Below are positions 32,261 through 41,426 of a stretch of DNA of 57,319 nt, piece by piece; within the stretch, counting starts at the first letter, position 1, and the number at the start of each line of letters is the position of its first letter. A program made the position numbers and the translations under genes. The stretch comes from Collinsella sp. (GTDB taxonomy: Bacteria > Actinomycetota > Coriobacteriia > Coriobacteriales > Coriobacteriaceae): the NCBI GenBank assembly GCA_022745215.1, contig JAIIWC010000002.1, positions 1 to 57,319 of the forward strand. Direction: 5' to 3'. The notes beneath the pieces are model-generated. The model was not told where the DNA came from. It did no database searches and saw only the letters and a program-made list of their open reading frames with translations.

Positions 32261-35200
32261 ATGAGCAAACTCGTCGAAGGCATTAAGGACCGCATGGTCG
32301 CTGCCGCGCGCGAGGCCGCGCCCGCCGTGGTGGACGTTGCGCAGAAGGCCGCGACTGCCGCTGCCGAGAAGGTCGCCGAGGCAGTCGCGGAGGCCAAGAA
32401 TGCGGCGGGGGAGACACACGCCGCCGACGCAGCCACGTCCAACGCCACCGAGTCCGTAGCCGCCACCACCGCCCAGGCCCCCGAAGGCGCGATCTTCAAT
32501 CCCGAGGTCGCCCATGGCAACCTGCACCTGGGCATCGACGTGGGCTCCACCACCGTCAAGCTCGCCGTGCTCAACGACGATAACCAGATCGTCTACGCCA
32601 AGTACCAGCGCCACCACACCGACGTCCGCGCCTGCGCCCGTGACCTGTTCGAGGGCGCCGCGACCGTGCTGCCGACGGCCCAGATGACCTGCGCTATCAC
32701 CGGCTCGGGCGGTCTGCTGCTGTCCCAGTGGCTCGACCTGGAGTTTGTCCAGGAGGTCATCGCCAGCAAGCGCGCCGTCGAGACCCTTATCCCCGCTACC
32801 GACGTCGCCATCGAGCTGGGCGGCGAGGATGCCAAGATTATCTACTTCGACAACGGCATCGAGCAGCGCATGAACGGTACCTGCGCCGGCGGCACGGGCG
32901 CGTTCATCGATCAGATGGCAACCCTGCTGCACACCGATGCCAGCGGCCTCAATGAGCTCGCGGCCAACGCCACCACCATCTATCCCATCGCCAGCCGCTG
33001 CGGCGTCTTTGCCAAGACCGACGTGCAGCCGCTGCTCAACGAGGGTGCCCGCCCCGAGGACGTGGCGGCCTCCATCTTCCAGGCCGTCGTGACCCAGACC
33101 ATCTCGGGCCTGGCGTGCGGCCGTCCCATCCGCGGCAACGTCGCCTTCCTGGGCGGCCCGCTGCAGTACCTCTCCGAGCTGCGCCACCGCTTCTACCTCA
33201 CGCTCAACCTGGACGAGGAGCACCGCATCGTGCCCCAAAACGCCCACCTGTTTGTGGCGAGCGGCGCCGCCATGGCGCACGAGTCCAACAAACTCAGCAC
33301 ATTCCCGCAGCTCATCGAAGCTATTGATAGTCTGGGCGACACGCAGGGTGCCGAGGTCGAGCGCCTGGATCCGCTCTTTGCCACCGACGAGGACTATGCC
33401 GAGTTCAAGAACCGCCACAATACCGAGGTCGTCCCCAAGGGCAAGCTCGATGGCTACACCGGCCGCGTGTTTATCGGCATCGACGCCGGCTCCACCACCA
33501 TGAAGGCCGCGCTCGTGGGCGAGGACGGCCAGCTGCTGCACACCTGGTACGGCAACAATAACGGCGACATCCTGGGCACGGCCAAGGTCATCATGGCCGA
33601 TTTCTACAACCATATCCCCGCCGGCTGCACCATCGGCCACGTGACCACCACGGGCTACGGCGAGGCGCTGCTCATCGAGGCCCTCAAGGCCGACTCCGGC
33701 GAGATCGAGACCGTCGCGCACCTGCGCGGCGCCAAGGCGTTCCTGCCCGGCGTCGAGTTCATCCTGGACATTGGCGGCCAGGACATGAAGTGCCTGCGCG
33801 TCAAGGACGGCGTGATCGAGCACATCATGCTCAACGAGGCCTGCTCGTCGGGCTGCGGTAGCTTTATCGAGAGCTTCGCCGTCTCCATGAACATGGACGT
33901 GCGCGCGTTTGCCGACGCCGCCATCCACGCCAAGGCCCCCGTCGACTTGGGCAGCCGCTGCACGGTCTTTATGAACTCGCGTGTTAAGCAGGCGCAAAAG
34001 GAAGGCGCCACGGTGGGCGACATCGCGGCCGGCCTGTCCTACTCCGTCATCAAGAATGCCCTGTTCAAGGTCATTAAGCTGCGCGATCCCAAGGAAATCG
34101 GCAGCCAGGTGATCGTCCAGGGCGGCACCTTTATGTCCGATGCCACGCTGCGCGCGTTTGAGCAGCTCACCGGCGTTCATGCCGTGCGTCCCGACATCGC
34201 CGGCTGCATGGGCGCCTACGGTGCGGCCCTGCTCGCCCGCGATCGCGCCGGCGCCGACGGTGTCTCGACCATCCTTTCGGCCGAGGACATCGCGCACCTC
34301 ACCGTGACGCAAAAACACGTCCGCTGCGGCCGTTGCTCCAACAACTGCCAGCTCACCGTCAACGACTTTGGCGGCGGCAGGCGCTTCATTACCGGCAACC
34401 GCTGCGAGAAGGGCGCTGGCCACAAAAAGCAGAAGACCGAGGCCCCCAATCTCTTCAAAAAGAAAAACGAGCTGCTCTTTAACCGCGAGGTGCTAAGCCC
34501 CGACGAGGCCCCGCGCGGCACCGTGGGCATCCCGCGCGCGCTCAACATGTATGAGAACTACCCCTTCTGGCACGCGTTCTTTACACGCCTGGGCTTTAGC
34601 GTGCAGCTGTCCGAACAGTCGAGCAAAAAGACCTACCAGGCGGGCATCGAGTCCATGCCGTCCGAGAGCGTGTGCTACCCGGCCAAGATGAGTCACGGCC
34701 ACGTGATGAACCTCATCGACCGCGATGTCGACTTCATTTGGATGCCGTGCGTGCGCTGGGAGCGCAAGGAGGATCCGACCGCCGGTAACTGCTACAACTG
34801 CCCTATCGTCATGAGCTACCCCACGGCGCTGGCGCTCAACATCGATGAGATCCGCGAGCAGAACATCGAGTTCCTGTATCCGTTTGTGCCCTATCACGAC
34901 AAGACCGAGCTCAAGCGCCGCCTGTACCAGGTGCTCGCCGTTGACCGCGTGGCCGACGCCGAGGCCGGTCGCGGTCGCGTGCGCGGACCCAAGATCACGC
35001 GCTCCGAGGTTGATGCCGCCGTCAACGCTGCCTTTGAGGCCGATGCTCGTTTCCACGAGAACATCCAGACCATGGGCGAGGAGGCCCTTAAGTGGGTCGA
35101 GGACCACGGCGGTCACGGCATCGTGCTCGCCGGCCGTCCCTACCACAACGACCCCGAGATCAACCACGCCCTGCCCGAGCTTATCTCGAGCTTTGGCTTT

Positions 35201-37051
35201 GCCGTCTTTACCGAGGATTCGCTCGCGCATCTGGTAAAGCCCGAGCGCCCGATCCGTGTCGTCGACCAGTGGATGTATCACAGCCGCCTGTACGCCGTCG
35301 CCCGTTTTGTGACGATGCGCAACGACCTGGACCTGATTCAGCTCAACTCTTTCGGCTGCGGTCTGGACGCTCTGACCACCGATCAGGTGCAAGAGATTCT
35401 GGAGGCCAGTGGCAAGATCTATACCGTGCTCAAGATCGACGAGGTGTCCAACCTAGGCGCCGCGCGTATCCGTATTCGCTCGCTCATGGCAGCACTCAAG
35501 GATCAGGAGGCCGAGCGTCTCGTCGAGGCCACGGCCGCGGGCGAGGCCTACGAGCAGGGCGATGCCGCGCCGGTGGCGCCCTCCACGGATGCCCCCGCGT
35601 TCGCGAGCCGCAAGTACACGTTTGAGGCCCAGCGCGAGAGCGCTTCGACCGCGTGGCCCAAGGTGCCCTTTACCGAGCAGATGCGCGACGAGGGCTACAC
35701 CATCCTGTGCCCGCAGATGGCGCCGATCCACTTTGACCTGGTCAAAGAGGTATTCCGCGGTGCCGGCTACATCTTAGAGCTGCTGCCCTCGACCGACCAC
35801 GATGCCGTCGAGGCAGGTCTGCGTTACGTGAACAACGACATCTGCTATCCGTCGATTCTGGTGACGGGTCAGATCATGGAGGCCATCGAGAGCGGTCGCT
35901 ACGACCTGTCCAAGACGGCCGTGGTCATCAGCCAGACCGGTGGCGGCTGCCGCGCCACCAACTACATCGCGCTCATCCGCAAGGCCCTGTGCGAGAGCGG
36001 CCACCCCGAGATTCCGGTGATTTCGCTTTCGGCCGTGGCGCTTGGCGAGGATAACCCCGGCTTTAAGATTACGCCGGCGCTGCTCAAGCAGGCGGTCTAC
36101 GCGGTGCTCTTTGGCGACGTCATGATGCAGATGCTCTATCGCTGCCGCCCGTACGAGGCCACACCCGGTGCCGCCAACGCGCTCTACGAGGAGTACATGG
36201 CGCGCGCCCGCAAGCTGGCGCCCAAGTTCAACAGGCATAACTACACCAAGCTTGCGCGCGAGGCCATTCGCGCGTTCGACACCATGCCGCTTGTGGGGGA
36301 GGGCACCAAGCCGCGCGTGGGCGTTGTCGGCGAGATCCTGGTCAAGTTCCATCCCACGGCCAACAACCACGTGGTCGATGTCATCGAGCGCGAGGGCTGC
36401 GAGGCCGTGGTGCCGGGCCTGCTCGACTTCTTCCTGTACTCCATGAGCAACGCTGAGCTGCAGAAGGACGAGCTGGGTAGCTCTGCTACCACGCGCGCTG
36501 GTATGCAGGCGCTCATCAAACTCGTGGACTGGATGCGTACGCCGGTGGAGGAGATGCTCGAAAAGTCCCACCGCTTTGAGGCGCCCGAACGCATCGGCAC
36601 CATGGCGGACAAGGCCCGCACGGTGCTTTCGGTGTGCAACAACATGGGCGAGGGTTGGTTGCTCACGGCCGAGATGCTCGATCTGATCGACCATGGCGCG
36701 CCCAACATCATCTGTACGCAGCCCTTCGCGTGCCTGCCCAATCACGTGGTGGGCAAGGCCGTGATTAAGGAGCTGCGCCGCCAGCACCCCGAGAGCAACA
36801 TCGTCGCGGTGGACTACGACCCCGGCGCGTCCGAGGTCAACCAGCTCAACCGCATTAAGCTCATGATCAGCGTGGCCAAGGAAAACATGCGCGCCGGCAA
36901 GGGCTTTAAACTCGAGAAGGTGGCGCCGCTCGCAATGGACGAGGTCACCGGCCAGATGCGTGCCCATGATGGCTGCGTGAGCTGCGGCTCGGTCGACGAG
37001 AGTGCCGTGGCGTCGGTCGCTGAGCGCCTGGGACGCGGCGTTAAGAAATAA
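32261..37051 (+). CDS. Giant 2-hydroxyacyl-CoA dehydratase activase fusion
   Basis: 1596 residues. An Ala/Glu-rich helical stretch (1-75) precedes two BadF/HgdC-type ATPase modules: the first with GIDVGSTT (91-98), CAGGTGAFID and ASRCGVF; the second with GIDAGSTT (about 407-414), CSSGCGSFIE and GSRCTVF, whose Cys would hold a [4Fe-4S] cluster. Then come a Cys-rich RCGRCSNNC linker, a DUF2229-like region (GIPRALNMYENYPFWHAFF, SESVCYPAKMSHGH) and C-terminal HgdB-like regions (NDICYPSILVTGQ, QTGGGCRATNY, CTQPFACLPNHV). It corresponds to fused COG1924-COG3580-COG3581. Archerases reduce a dehydratase at the cost of ATP; no separate dehydratase gene is adjacent, so the partner or true reaction is unknown. 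Confidence 0.9.
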   Translation: MSKLVEGIKDRMVAAAREAAPAVVDVAQKAATAAAEKVAEAVAEAKNAAGETHAADAATSNATESVAATTAQAPEGAIFNPEVAHGNLHLGIDVGSTTVKLAVLNDDNQIVYAKYQRHHTDVRACARDLFEGAATVLPTAQMTCAITGSGGLLLSQWLDLEFVQEVIASKRAVETLIPATDVAIELGGEDAKIIYFDNGIEQRMNGTCAGGTGAFIDQMATLLHTDASGLNELAANATTIYPIASRCGVFAKTDVQPLLNEGARPEDVAASIFQAVVTQTISGLACGRPIRGNVAFLGGPLQYLSELRHRFYLTLNLDEEHRIVPQNAHLFVASGAAMAHESNKLSTFPQLIEAIDSLGDTQGAEVERLDPLFATDEDYAEFKNRHNTEVVPKGKLDGYTGRVFIGIDAGSTTMKAALVGEDGQLLHTWYGNNNGDILGTAKVIMADFYNHIPAGCTIGHVTTTGYGEALLIEALKADSGEIETVAHLRGAKAFLPGVEFILDIGGQDMKCLRVKDGVIEHIMLNEACSSGCGSFIESFAVSMNMDVRAFADAAIHAKAPVDLGSRCTVFMNSRVKQAQKEGATVGDIAAGLSYSVIKNALFKVIKLRDPKEIGSQVIVQGGTFMSDATLRAFEQLTGVHAVRPDIAGCMGAYGAALLARDRAGADGVSTILSAEDIAHLTVTQKHVRCGRCSNNCQLTVNDFGGGRRFITGNRCEKGAGHKKQKTEAPNLFKKKNELLFNREVLSPDEAPRGTVGIPRALNMYENYPFWHAFFTRLGFSVQLSEQSSKKTYQAGIESMPSESVCYPAKMSHGHVMNLIDRDVDFIWMPCVRWERKEDPTAGNCYNCPIVMSYPTALALNIDEIREQNIEFLYPFVPYHDKTELKRRLYQVLAVDRVADAEAGRGRVRGPKITRSEVDAAVNAAFEADARFHENIQTMGEEALKWVEDHGGHGIVLAGRPYHNDPEINHALPELISSFGFAVFTEDSLAHLVKPERPIRVVDQWMYHSRLYAVARFVTMRNDLDLIQLNSFGCGLDALTTDQVQEILEASGKIYTVLKIDEVSNLGAARIRIRSLMAALKDQEAERLVEATAAGEAYEQGDAAPVAPSTDAPAFASRKYTFEAQRESASTAWPKVPFTEQMRDEGYTILCPQMAPIHFDLVKEVFRGAGYILELLPSTDHDAVEAGLRYVNNDICYPSILVTGQIMEAIESGRYDLSKTAVVISQTGGGCRATNYIALIRKALCESGHPEIPVISLSAVALGEDNPGFKITPALLKQAVYAVLFGDVMMQMLYRCRPYEATPGAANALYEEYMARARKLAPKFNRHNYTKLAREAIRAFDTMPLVGEGTKPRVGVVGEILVKFHPTANNHVVDVIEREGCEAVVPGLLDFFLYSMSNAELQKDELGSSATTRAGMQALIKLVDWMRTPVEEMLEKSHRFEAPERIGTMADKARTVLSVCNNMGEGWLLTAEMLDLIDHGAPNIICTQPFACLPNHVVGKAVIKELRRQHPESNIVAVDYDPGASEVNQLNRIKLMISVAKENMRAGKGFKLEKVAPLAMDEVTGQMRAHDGCVSCGSVDESAVASVAERLGRGVKK

Positions 37052-37082
37052 CTGGCCTGCTTAGGGCTAGATATGAGGCAAG

Positions 37083-37116
37083 CGGGTGGTAGCCGTATCG
37101 GCTACCACCCGTTTTT
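37083..37116 (+). terminator. Intrinsic terminator of the activase operon
   Basis: Perfect 12-bp stem CGGGTGGTAGCC/GGCTACCACCCG followed by TTTTT. Confidence 0.95.
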
Positions 37117-37262
37117 GCTGGACATGGAACCCTGAGATAATGAACAGGTGTTGCCGCTCGCCGCAAATTACCGTCCGTTTATAGAACCAGCCCCCGGCTC
37201 GTAGCCTCCATACGGTTGAATAAATACACATCTATGGAATTACGCAAGAGAGGACTGTTTCC

Positions 37263-38222
37263 ATGAGCTACAAGACCGTTTGCGTTGCCGGTGGCGGCGT
37301 GTTGGGAAGCCAGATTGCCTTTCAGGCTGCTTACTGCGGCTTTGATGTAACGATTTGGCTGCGCAGCGAGGGCAGCATCGGCCGCACCCAGCCCAAGATC
37401 GATCATGTGCGCGAGGAGTACATCGCGGCAATCGAGGGCATGGCGGATGGCACGGGCGAGTGGTGCGCCGGTATCGCCGATAGCGATCAGCCCTTCGACA
37501 AGGAGGCGGCACTTGCCGCCGTTGAGCGTGCCTACTCCACACTCAAGCTGGAGCTCGATCTTGCCAAGGCCGTGGCCGACGCCGACCTGGTCATCGAGTC
37601 TATGGCCGAGGACACCCAGGCAAAGATCGACTTCTACAAGAAGCTCGCCCCGGTCCTCCCGCAAAAGGCCGTCGTCGTGACCAACTCCTCCACGTTGCTG
37701 CCGAGCACCTTTGCCAAGTACACCGGCCGCCCCGAGAAGTACCTGTCGTTGCACTTTGCCAATTCCATCTGGAAGAACAACATGACCGAGGTCATGGCGC
37801 AGGACCAAACCGACAAGCGCTACTTCGACGAGCTCGTCGACTTCGCCAACGACATTCGCATGCTGGCGCTTCCCGTCAACAAGGAAAAGAACGGCTACCT
37901 GCTCAACTCTATGCTGGTGCCATGGCTGCTTTCGGGCCTGGACCTGTACATTTCGGGCGTCAGCGACCCTAAGAGCATCGACCTCGCATGGACGCGCGGC
38001 ACCGGCGCTCCCAAGGGCCCGTTCCGCGTATTCGACACGGTGGGCATCCAGACGGCCTACAACATCGTTATGCAGTATCAGAAGGTCCCGGGCCTGGTGA
38101 GCCCGCTGCTCAAAAAGATGATGATGCCCTACAACTTTAAGGCCATGGCCACCGTCCTCAAGAAAATGCTCGATGAAGGCAAGCTGGGCGAAAGCTCGGG
38201 CGAGGGCTTCTTCAAGTACTAA
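37263..38222 (+). CDS. 3-hydroxyacyl-CoA dehydrogenase
   Basis: 319 residues. The N-terminal Rossmann motif is VAGGGVLGSQIA (7-18), followed by DADLVIESMAED, TNSSTLLPS and HFANSIW (catalytic His region) and the C-terminal dimer domain. It interconverts 3-hydroxyacyl-CoA and 3-oxoacyl-CoA with NAD(H), probably in butyrate-type or beta-oxidation-like metabolism. It has its own ribosome site GAGAGG and is separated from the activase by a terminator. Confidence 0.88.
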   Translation: MSYKTVCVAGGGVLGSQIAFQAAYCGFDVTIWLRSEGSIGRTQPKIDHVREEYIAAIEGMADGTGEWCAGIADSDQPFDKEAALAAVERAYSTLKLELDLAKAVADADLVIESMAEDTQAKIDFYKKLAPVLPQKAVVVTNSSTLLPSTFAKYTGRPEKYLSLHFANSIWKNNMTEVMAQDQTDKRYFDELVDFANDIRMLALPVNKEKNGYLLNSMLVPWLLSGLDLYISGVSDPKSIDLAWTRGTGAPKGPFRVFDTVGIQTAYNIVMQYQKVPGLVSPLLKKMMMPYNFKAMATVLKKMLDEGKLGESSGEGFFKY

Positions 38223-38343
38223 AAAGATCCCTTGGGACATTGGGAGCGTATCATTTGCAGCATAAATACGCCGCATAGCCCGTGTGCCATTTCGACACAT
38301 GACGCTAAAACAAATGGGCTGCGGGGATAGCGAGGAAATGGCA

Positions 38344-39141
38344 ATGGATCGACAAATCGTGCTCAAGCAGGATATCCTCGACGCGCTTTCTGCCGTCGGC
38401 ATGTGCGCGGGGCAGGCGGTTATGGTCCATTGCTCGCTCAGCTCGCTTGGATATGTGTGCGGCGGCGCGCAGCCGGTGATCGAGGCGCTGCTCCAGACGG
38501 TGGGCGAGACCGGCACCATCATGATGCCGACGCAATCCTGGAAAAACCTGGACCCCGAGAGCGGCGTTCATTGGCAGGAACCTCAGGAATGGTGGCAGTT
38601 GATTCGTGATAACTGGCCTGCCTATGACAAGCGCATTACGCCTACCAATACGATGGGGGCTGTGGCCGAGATGTTTCGCATGTGGCCGGGTACGCATAGA
38701 AGCGACCATCCGGCGCGCTCGGTGGCGGCAAACGGCCGGCATGCTCAATTCTTGACGGAAAGCCACGACCTGAGCAACATCTTTGGCGACGGATCGCCCA
38801 TCGCGCGCCTGTACGATTTGGACGGCTACGTGCTGCTTGTGGGCGTGGGCTACGACAAGAATACGTCGCTGCATTTGGCCGACGCCCGTGCGGAATACCC
38901 TGGCAAGCACGACTGTGTGGAGCACAGTGCGATTGTGGAAAACGGTCGACGCGTATGGAAGGAATACCGTACGCTCTTTGTCGATGGCGAGGATTTCGAT
39001 GAAATCGGCGCTGCTTTTGAGCGTGAATGCTTGGTGCGTACGGCGCCTCTCGGTAACGGGATGATCCGCTTTATGCGCCAACGCGAGCTTGTCGACTTTG
39101 CCGTGAGCTGGATCGAGCGCCATCGCGGCCGCCCTGAGTAA
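38344..39141 (+). CDS. AAC(3)-fold (YokD-like) acetyltransferase
   Basis: 265 residues. The family pattern MVHCSLSSLG, MMPTQSW, TNTMGAVAEMFR, PGTHRSDHPARSVAANG and GVGYDKNTSLHLAD is clear. The group includes aminoglycoside 3-N-acetyltransferases, but most chromosomal members act on other amines, and its position in a catabolic region gives no reason to call it a resistance gene. ATG 38344 is chosen over 38284 and 38338 for spacing to GAGGA. Confidence 0.82.
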   Translation: MDRQIVLKQDILDALSAVGMCAGQAVMVHCSLSSLGYVCGGAQPVIEALLQTVGETGTIMMPTQSWKNLDPESGVHWQEPQEWWQLIRDNWPAYDKRITPTNTMGAVAEMFRMWPGTHRSDHPARSVAANGRHAQFLTESHDLSNIFGDGSPIARLYDLDGYVLLVGVGYDKNTSLHLADARAEYPGKHDCVEHSAIVENGRRVWKEYRTLFVDGEDFDEIGAAFERECLVRTAPLGNGMIRFMRQRELVDFAVSWIERHRGRPE

Positions 39142-39364
39142 TTCGGGGGGGTGGAAGCGTTGGGGATCTACGGTAGTATGCGACAAAATCTGAATTGATC
39201 GGGCAAGAGCTGTAGCGCGCGTTGACGTTTGACCAATGGAGTGCAAAAATGCACCGTTCGCCGATACTCCTCTTGCGAGTGGCAGCCATATGGTTTGATG
39301 TTGGAAACATATGACTGCCGTCGGGCTGCGGGTGACGTTTGCTCTGATATCGGAGGTGCCAAGT

Positions 39365-39403
39365 ATGTTTCGCGCTCCGTTAAACAAGTATCGGGCTGGC
39401 TAG
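39365..39403 (+). CDS. Possible 12-residue leader peptide
   Basis: MFRAPLNKYRAG, preceded by a strong CGGAGG ribosome site. Its TAG stop is 1 nt before the ATG of the next gene, which itself has no good ribosome site. This is the arrangement of stop-restart coupling. An inverted repeat (GGCAG-CATATG/CATATG-CTGCC, about 39281-39319) lies upstream. Confidence 0.4.
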   Translation: MFRAPLNKYRAG

Positions 39404-39404
39404 C

Positions 39405-39854
39405 ATGGGCCGCCGCACTATCTCAATAACCCTTGCAGTGGTTTGCCTAGCTGTGCTCCTAGGCGCTATAGGGCAGTTCGCTATAAGTCGAGAAACATCC
39501 TATATGCAGGAATGTGCTTCCGAAGGCTTCGCCATTGATGGTTACTATCGGGATGACAAAACGAGTCGGGAAACCCTGGCTTTTCTTGAGGAGGACAACT
39601 GTCGATGGCAGCTGGTCGACCAAGACGGAATCTGCACAGACGGGCAGTTTAAGCGTACGGATGACCCCAACATCCTGATATTAAAGAAGGAAAACGGTGA
39701 AGAATTCGGTACGGTCCACGTGGCGTACTTGTCACGCCGACGCGAGCAGGGCCAGCTCTATCTATCTAGAGATAGCAAAGTGACCCGATTTTATCTGGTG
39801 AGCACCAAACCTGCGTTTACGGTGGAGTCTGGCGATGTCGATCCGGCCAGTTGA
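39405..39854 (+). CDS. Small membrane-anchored protein of unknown function
   Basis: 149 residues. One N-terminal transmembrane or signal segment (about 5-27) is followed by a polar domain with alternating charged residues (FAIDGYYRDDKTSRETLAFLEEDNCRWQL), facing outside if the helix is an anchor. Two Cys (about 37 and 66) could form a disulphide. No family recognised. Translation may depend on the leader peptide upstream. Confidence 0.6.
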   Translation: MGRRTISITLAVVCLAVLLGAIGQFAISRETSYMQECASEGFAIDGYYRDDKTSRETLAFLEEDNCRWQLVDQDGICTDGQFKRTDDPNILILKKENGEEFGTVHVAYLSRRREQGQLYLSRDSKVTRFYLVSTKPAFTVESGDVDPAS

Positions 39855-39979
39855 TTCACGGCAATAAAACGGCGAGCGGGGCGCGGGTGTGAACTGCACC
39901 CTGCTATTTGCTCGTGTCCGTATCGCGTCTGCGCCTCGTCGTAACTTGCGTCCGTGCGTGTATTCATCCTGCGCCGGCA

Positions 39980-41119
39980 TCACTTTACGTCAAATTCCAC
40001 GCGATCGAGTTCGGGCACATTGAGATCGATGAGCTTGCGGGCAACGCGGCGGTCGTGCTCCCCGAGCCCCTCGCTTGTTGTCACATGGGCGACAATCTCG
40101 CGCTCGACGAGGCCCTCCTCCTCGCCTTCGGTGGCCGAGGTCTCGACGGCGACGGTGTAATCCTTAAAGCCCGGCAGTACCGCGGCAAGCTCGCGCGTAG
40201 TTTCGGTGACGCCATAGCCGTCCTGCACGCCGGCCTGCGCCGAGCCAATGGATCCCGCGGTCATAACGATGCAGGGGATGGCAAAGATCACCGTACCCAC
40301 GATGATGCGGCGGCGCACCTTGCGTGACAGCTTGTCGGCCTCGGCATTTTCTTCGGCGGTCACAATGCCGTCGCCGTTGAGGTCGCGCTTGAGCGGCACG
40401 CGCAATAGAAGTAGTACGGCTTCGGCTGCGAGTGCGATAAAGACCACGTTGATGCCAAACTCGTAAAGCGCCGAGAGGAACAGCGACCCGCTCGCGATGG
40501 CGATGCCGTAGCCCGCAGCGCACAGGGGCGGCATGAGCGCGGTCGCCACGGCCACGCCGGCGATGAGCGTGGCGGGCTCCTGGTCGCGCGAGTTGCCCAG
40601 CCCGCCCGCAAAGCCGCCCGCGAGTGCGACAGCGAGGTCCCACACGGTGGGCGTCGAGTTGTCGATAATGGCGGCTGTGGTGGCGCCAAGGGGCGAGAGC
40701 TTAAAGTACAACGTGGATGTGACCAGGCAAAAGGCCATTTGCAGCGCAAGGCCGGCGACGGCCTCGACGGTAATCTCGCGGTCGAGCGTGGCGATGCCAT
40801 ATGCCATGGCAAGGACCGATCCCATAAGCGGGCAGATGAGCATGGCGCCCACGATGGCGATGTCCGAATCGATATCGAGGCCGATGCTCGCGATGAGCAT
40901 GGCGATGATGAGGATGCATAGGTGGGAGCCAGTCAGACGCGCCCCGTTTACAAAACGCTTGCGGATCACGTGATAGGGCGCGCGTCCCTCGCGAATGTTG
41001 AACGCGCGCTTGAGGAAGCGACCAACCTGCTCGGCAGCCTCGCTATGGGCGGGACGGATGCCGTGGCGCCGGTGATGGCGTTCGCGTAGTCGCTTGATCT
41101 GTTGTTTGTCGAGTTCCAT
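39980..41119 (-). CDS. DUF389 membrane protein with EF-hand-like insert
   Basis: 379 residues. About six to seven transmembrane segments with the DUF389 (TIGR00341-like) motifs: GAMLICPLMGSVLAMAYG, DREI and GVAVATALMPPLCAAGYG. Between helices lies DLNGDGIVTAEE (residues 246-257, genome 40349-40384), a perfect EF-hand loop (Asp1, Asn3, Asp5, Gly6, Val8, Glu12). The C-terminal part is soluble and acidic. ATG 41119 is used rather than the longer frame, with GAGGTGG upstream. Function of the family is unknown. Confidence 0.83.
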   Translation of the reverse strand: MELDKQQIKRLRERHHRRHGIRPAHSEAAEQVGRFLKRAFNIREGRAPYHVIRKRFVNGARLTGSHLCILIIAMLIASIGLDIDSDIAIVGAMLICPLMGSVLAMAYGIATLDREITVEAVAGLALQMAFCLVTSTLYFKLSPLGATTAAIIDNSTPTVWDLAVALAGGFAGGLGNSRDQEPATLIAGVAVATALMPPLCAAGYGIAIASGSLFLSALYEFGINVVFIALAAEAVLLLLRVPLKRDLNGDGIVTAEENAEADKLSRKVRRRIIVGTVIFAIPCIVMTAGSIGSAQAGVQDGYGVTETTRELAAVLPGFKDYTVAVETSATEGEEEGLVEREIVAHVTTSEGLGEHDRRVARKLIDLNVPELDRVEFDVK

Positions 41120-41426
41120 GTCCACCTCGTTCCAGCGCGGTCCGCGCAACGCGCCCGTTGTCTTAACTCTACACCGTGGCGGGCGGGGTGTCTGTTGGAT
41201 GCGGAATCCGATAGGGCGGATGACGCGGGAGCAAATACAAATCACAGGCTCAATTCGATCCCGCAAGAATATGATGCACCAGCTCCTACATATGTGACGA
41301 AATTGTGAAGCACGAGAGCGCGAATTTCAAAAAATCCGCTGGTGACCAATGTTGCGCAACAGAATTCAAAAATCAGCTCCTACATTTTGAAGCGTATGGA
41401 TACATCCGTGTCAAAGGGAGAAAGCC
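41120..41426. other. Divergent regulatory region of DUF389 and the surface protein
   Basis: No gene. A 12-bp perfect palindrome TGTTGCGCAACA (41350-41361) is a candidate operator. CAGCTCCTACAT occurs twice as a direct repeat (41280-41291 and 41374-41385). AAAGGGAG before 41427 is the ribosome site of the surface protein. Confidence 0.5.

Noticed and set aside
32186..34423. 745-codon open frame antisense to the activase gene
   Set aside because: Composition is Gly/Ala/His/Asp-rich low-complexity typical of an antisense GC-rich frame; the sense strand is clearly coding.
38344..39141. Aminoglycoside resistance gene
   Set aside because: The AAC(3) fold is clear but the family is broad; nothing in the context supports antibiotic modification.
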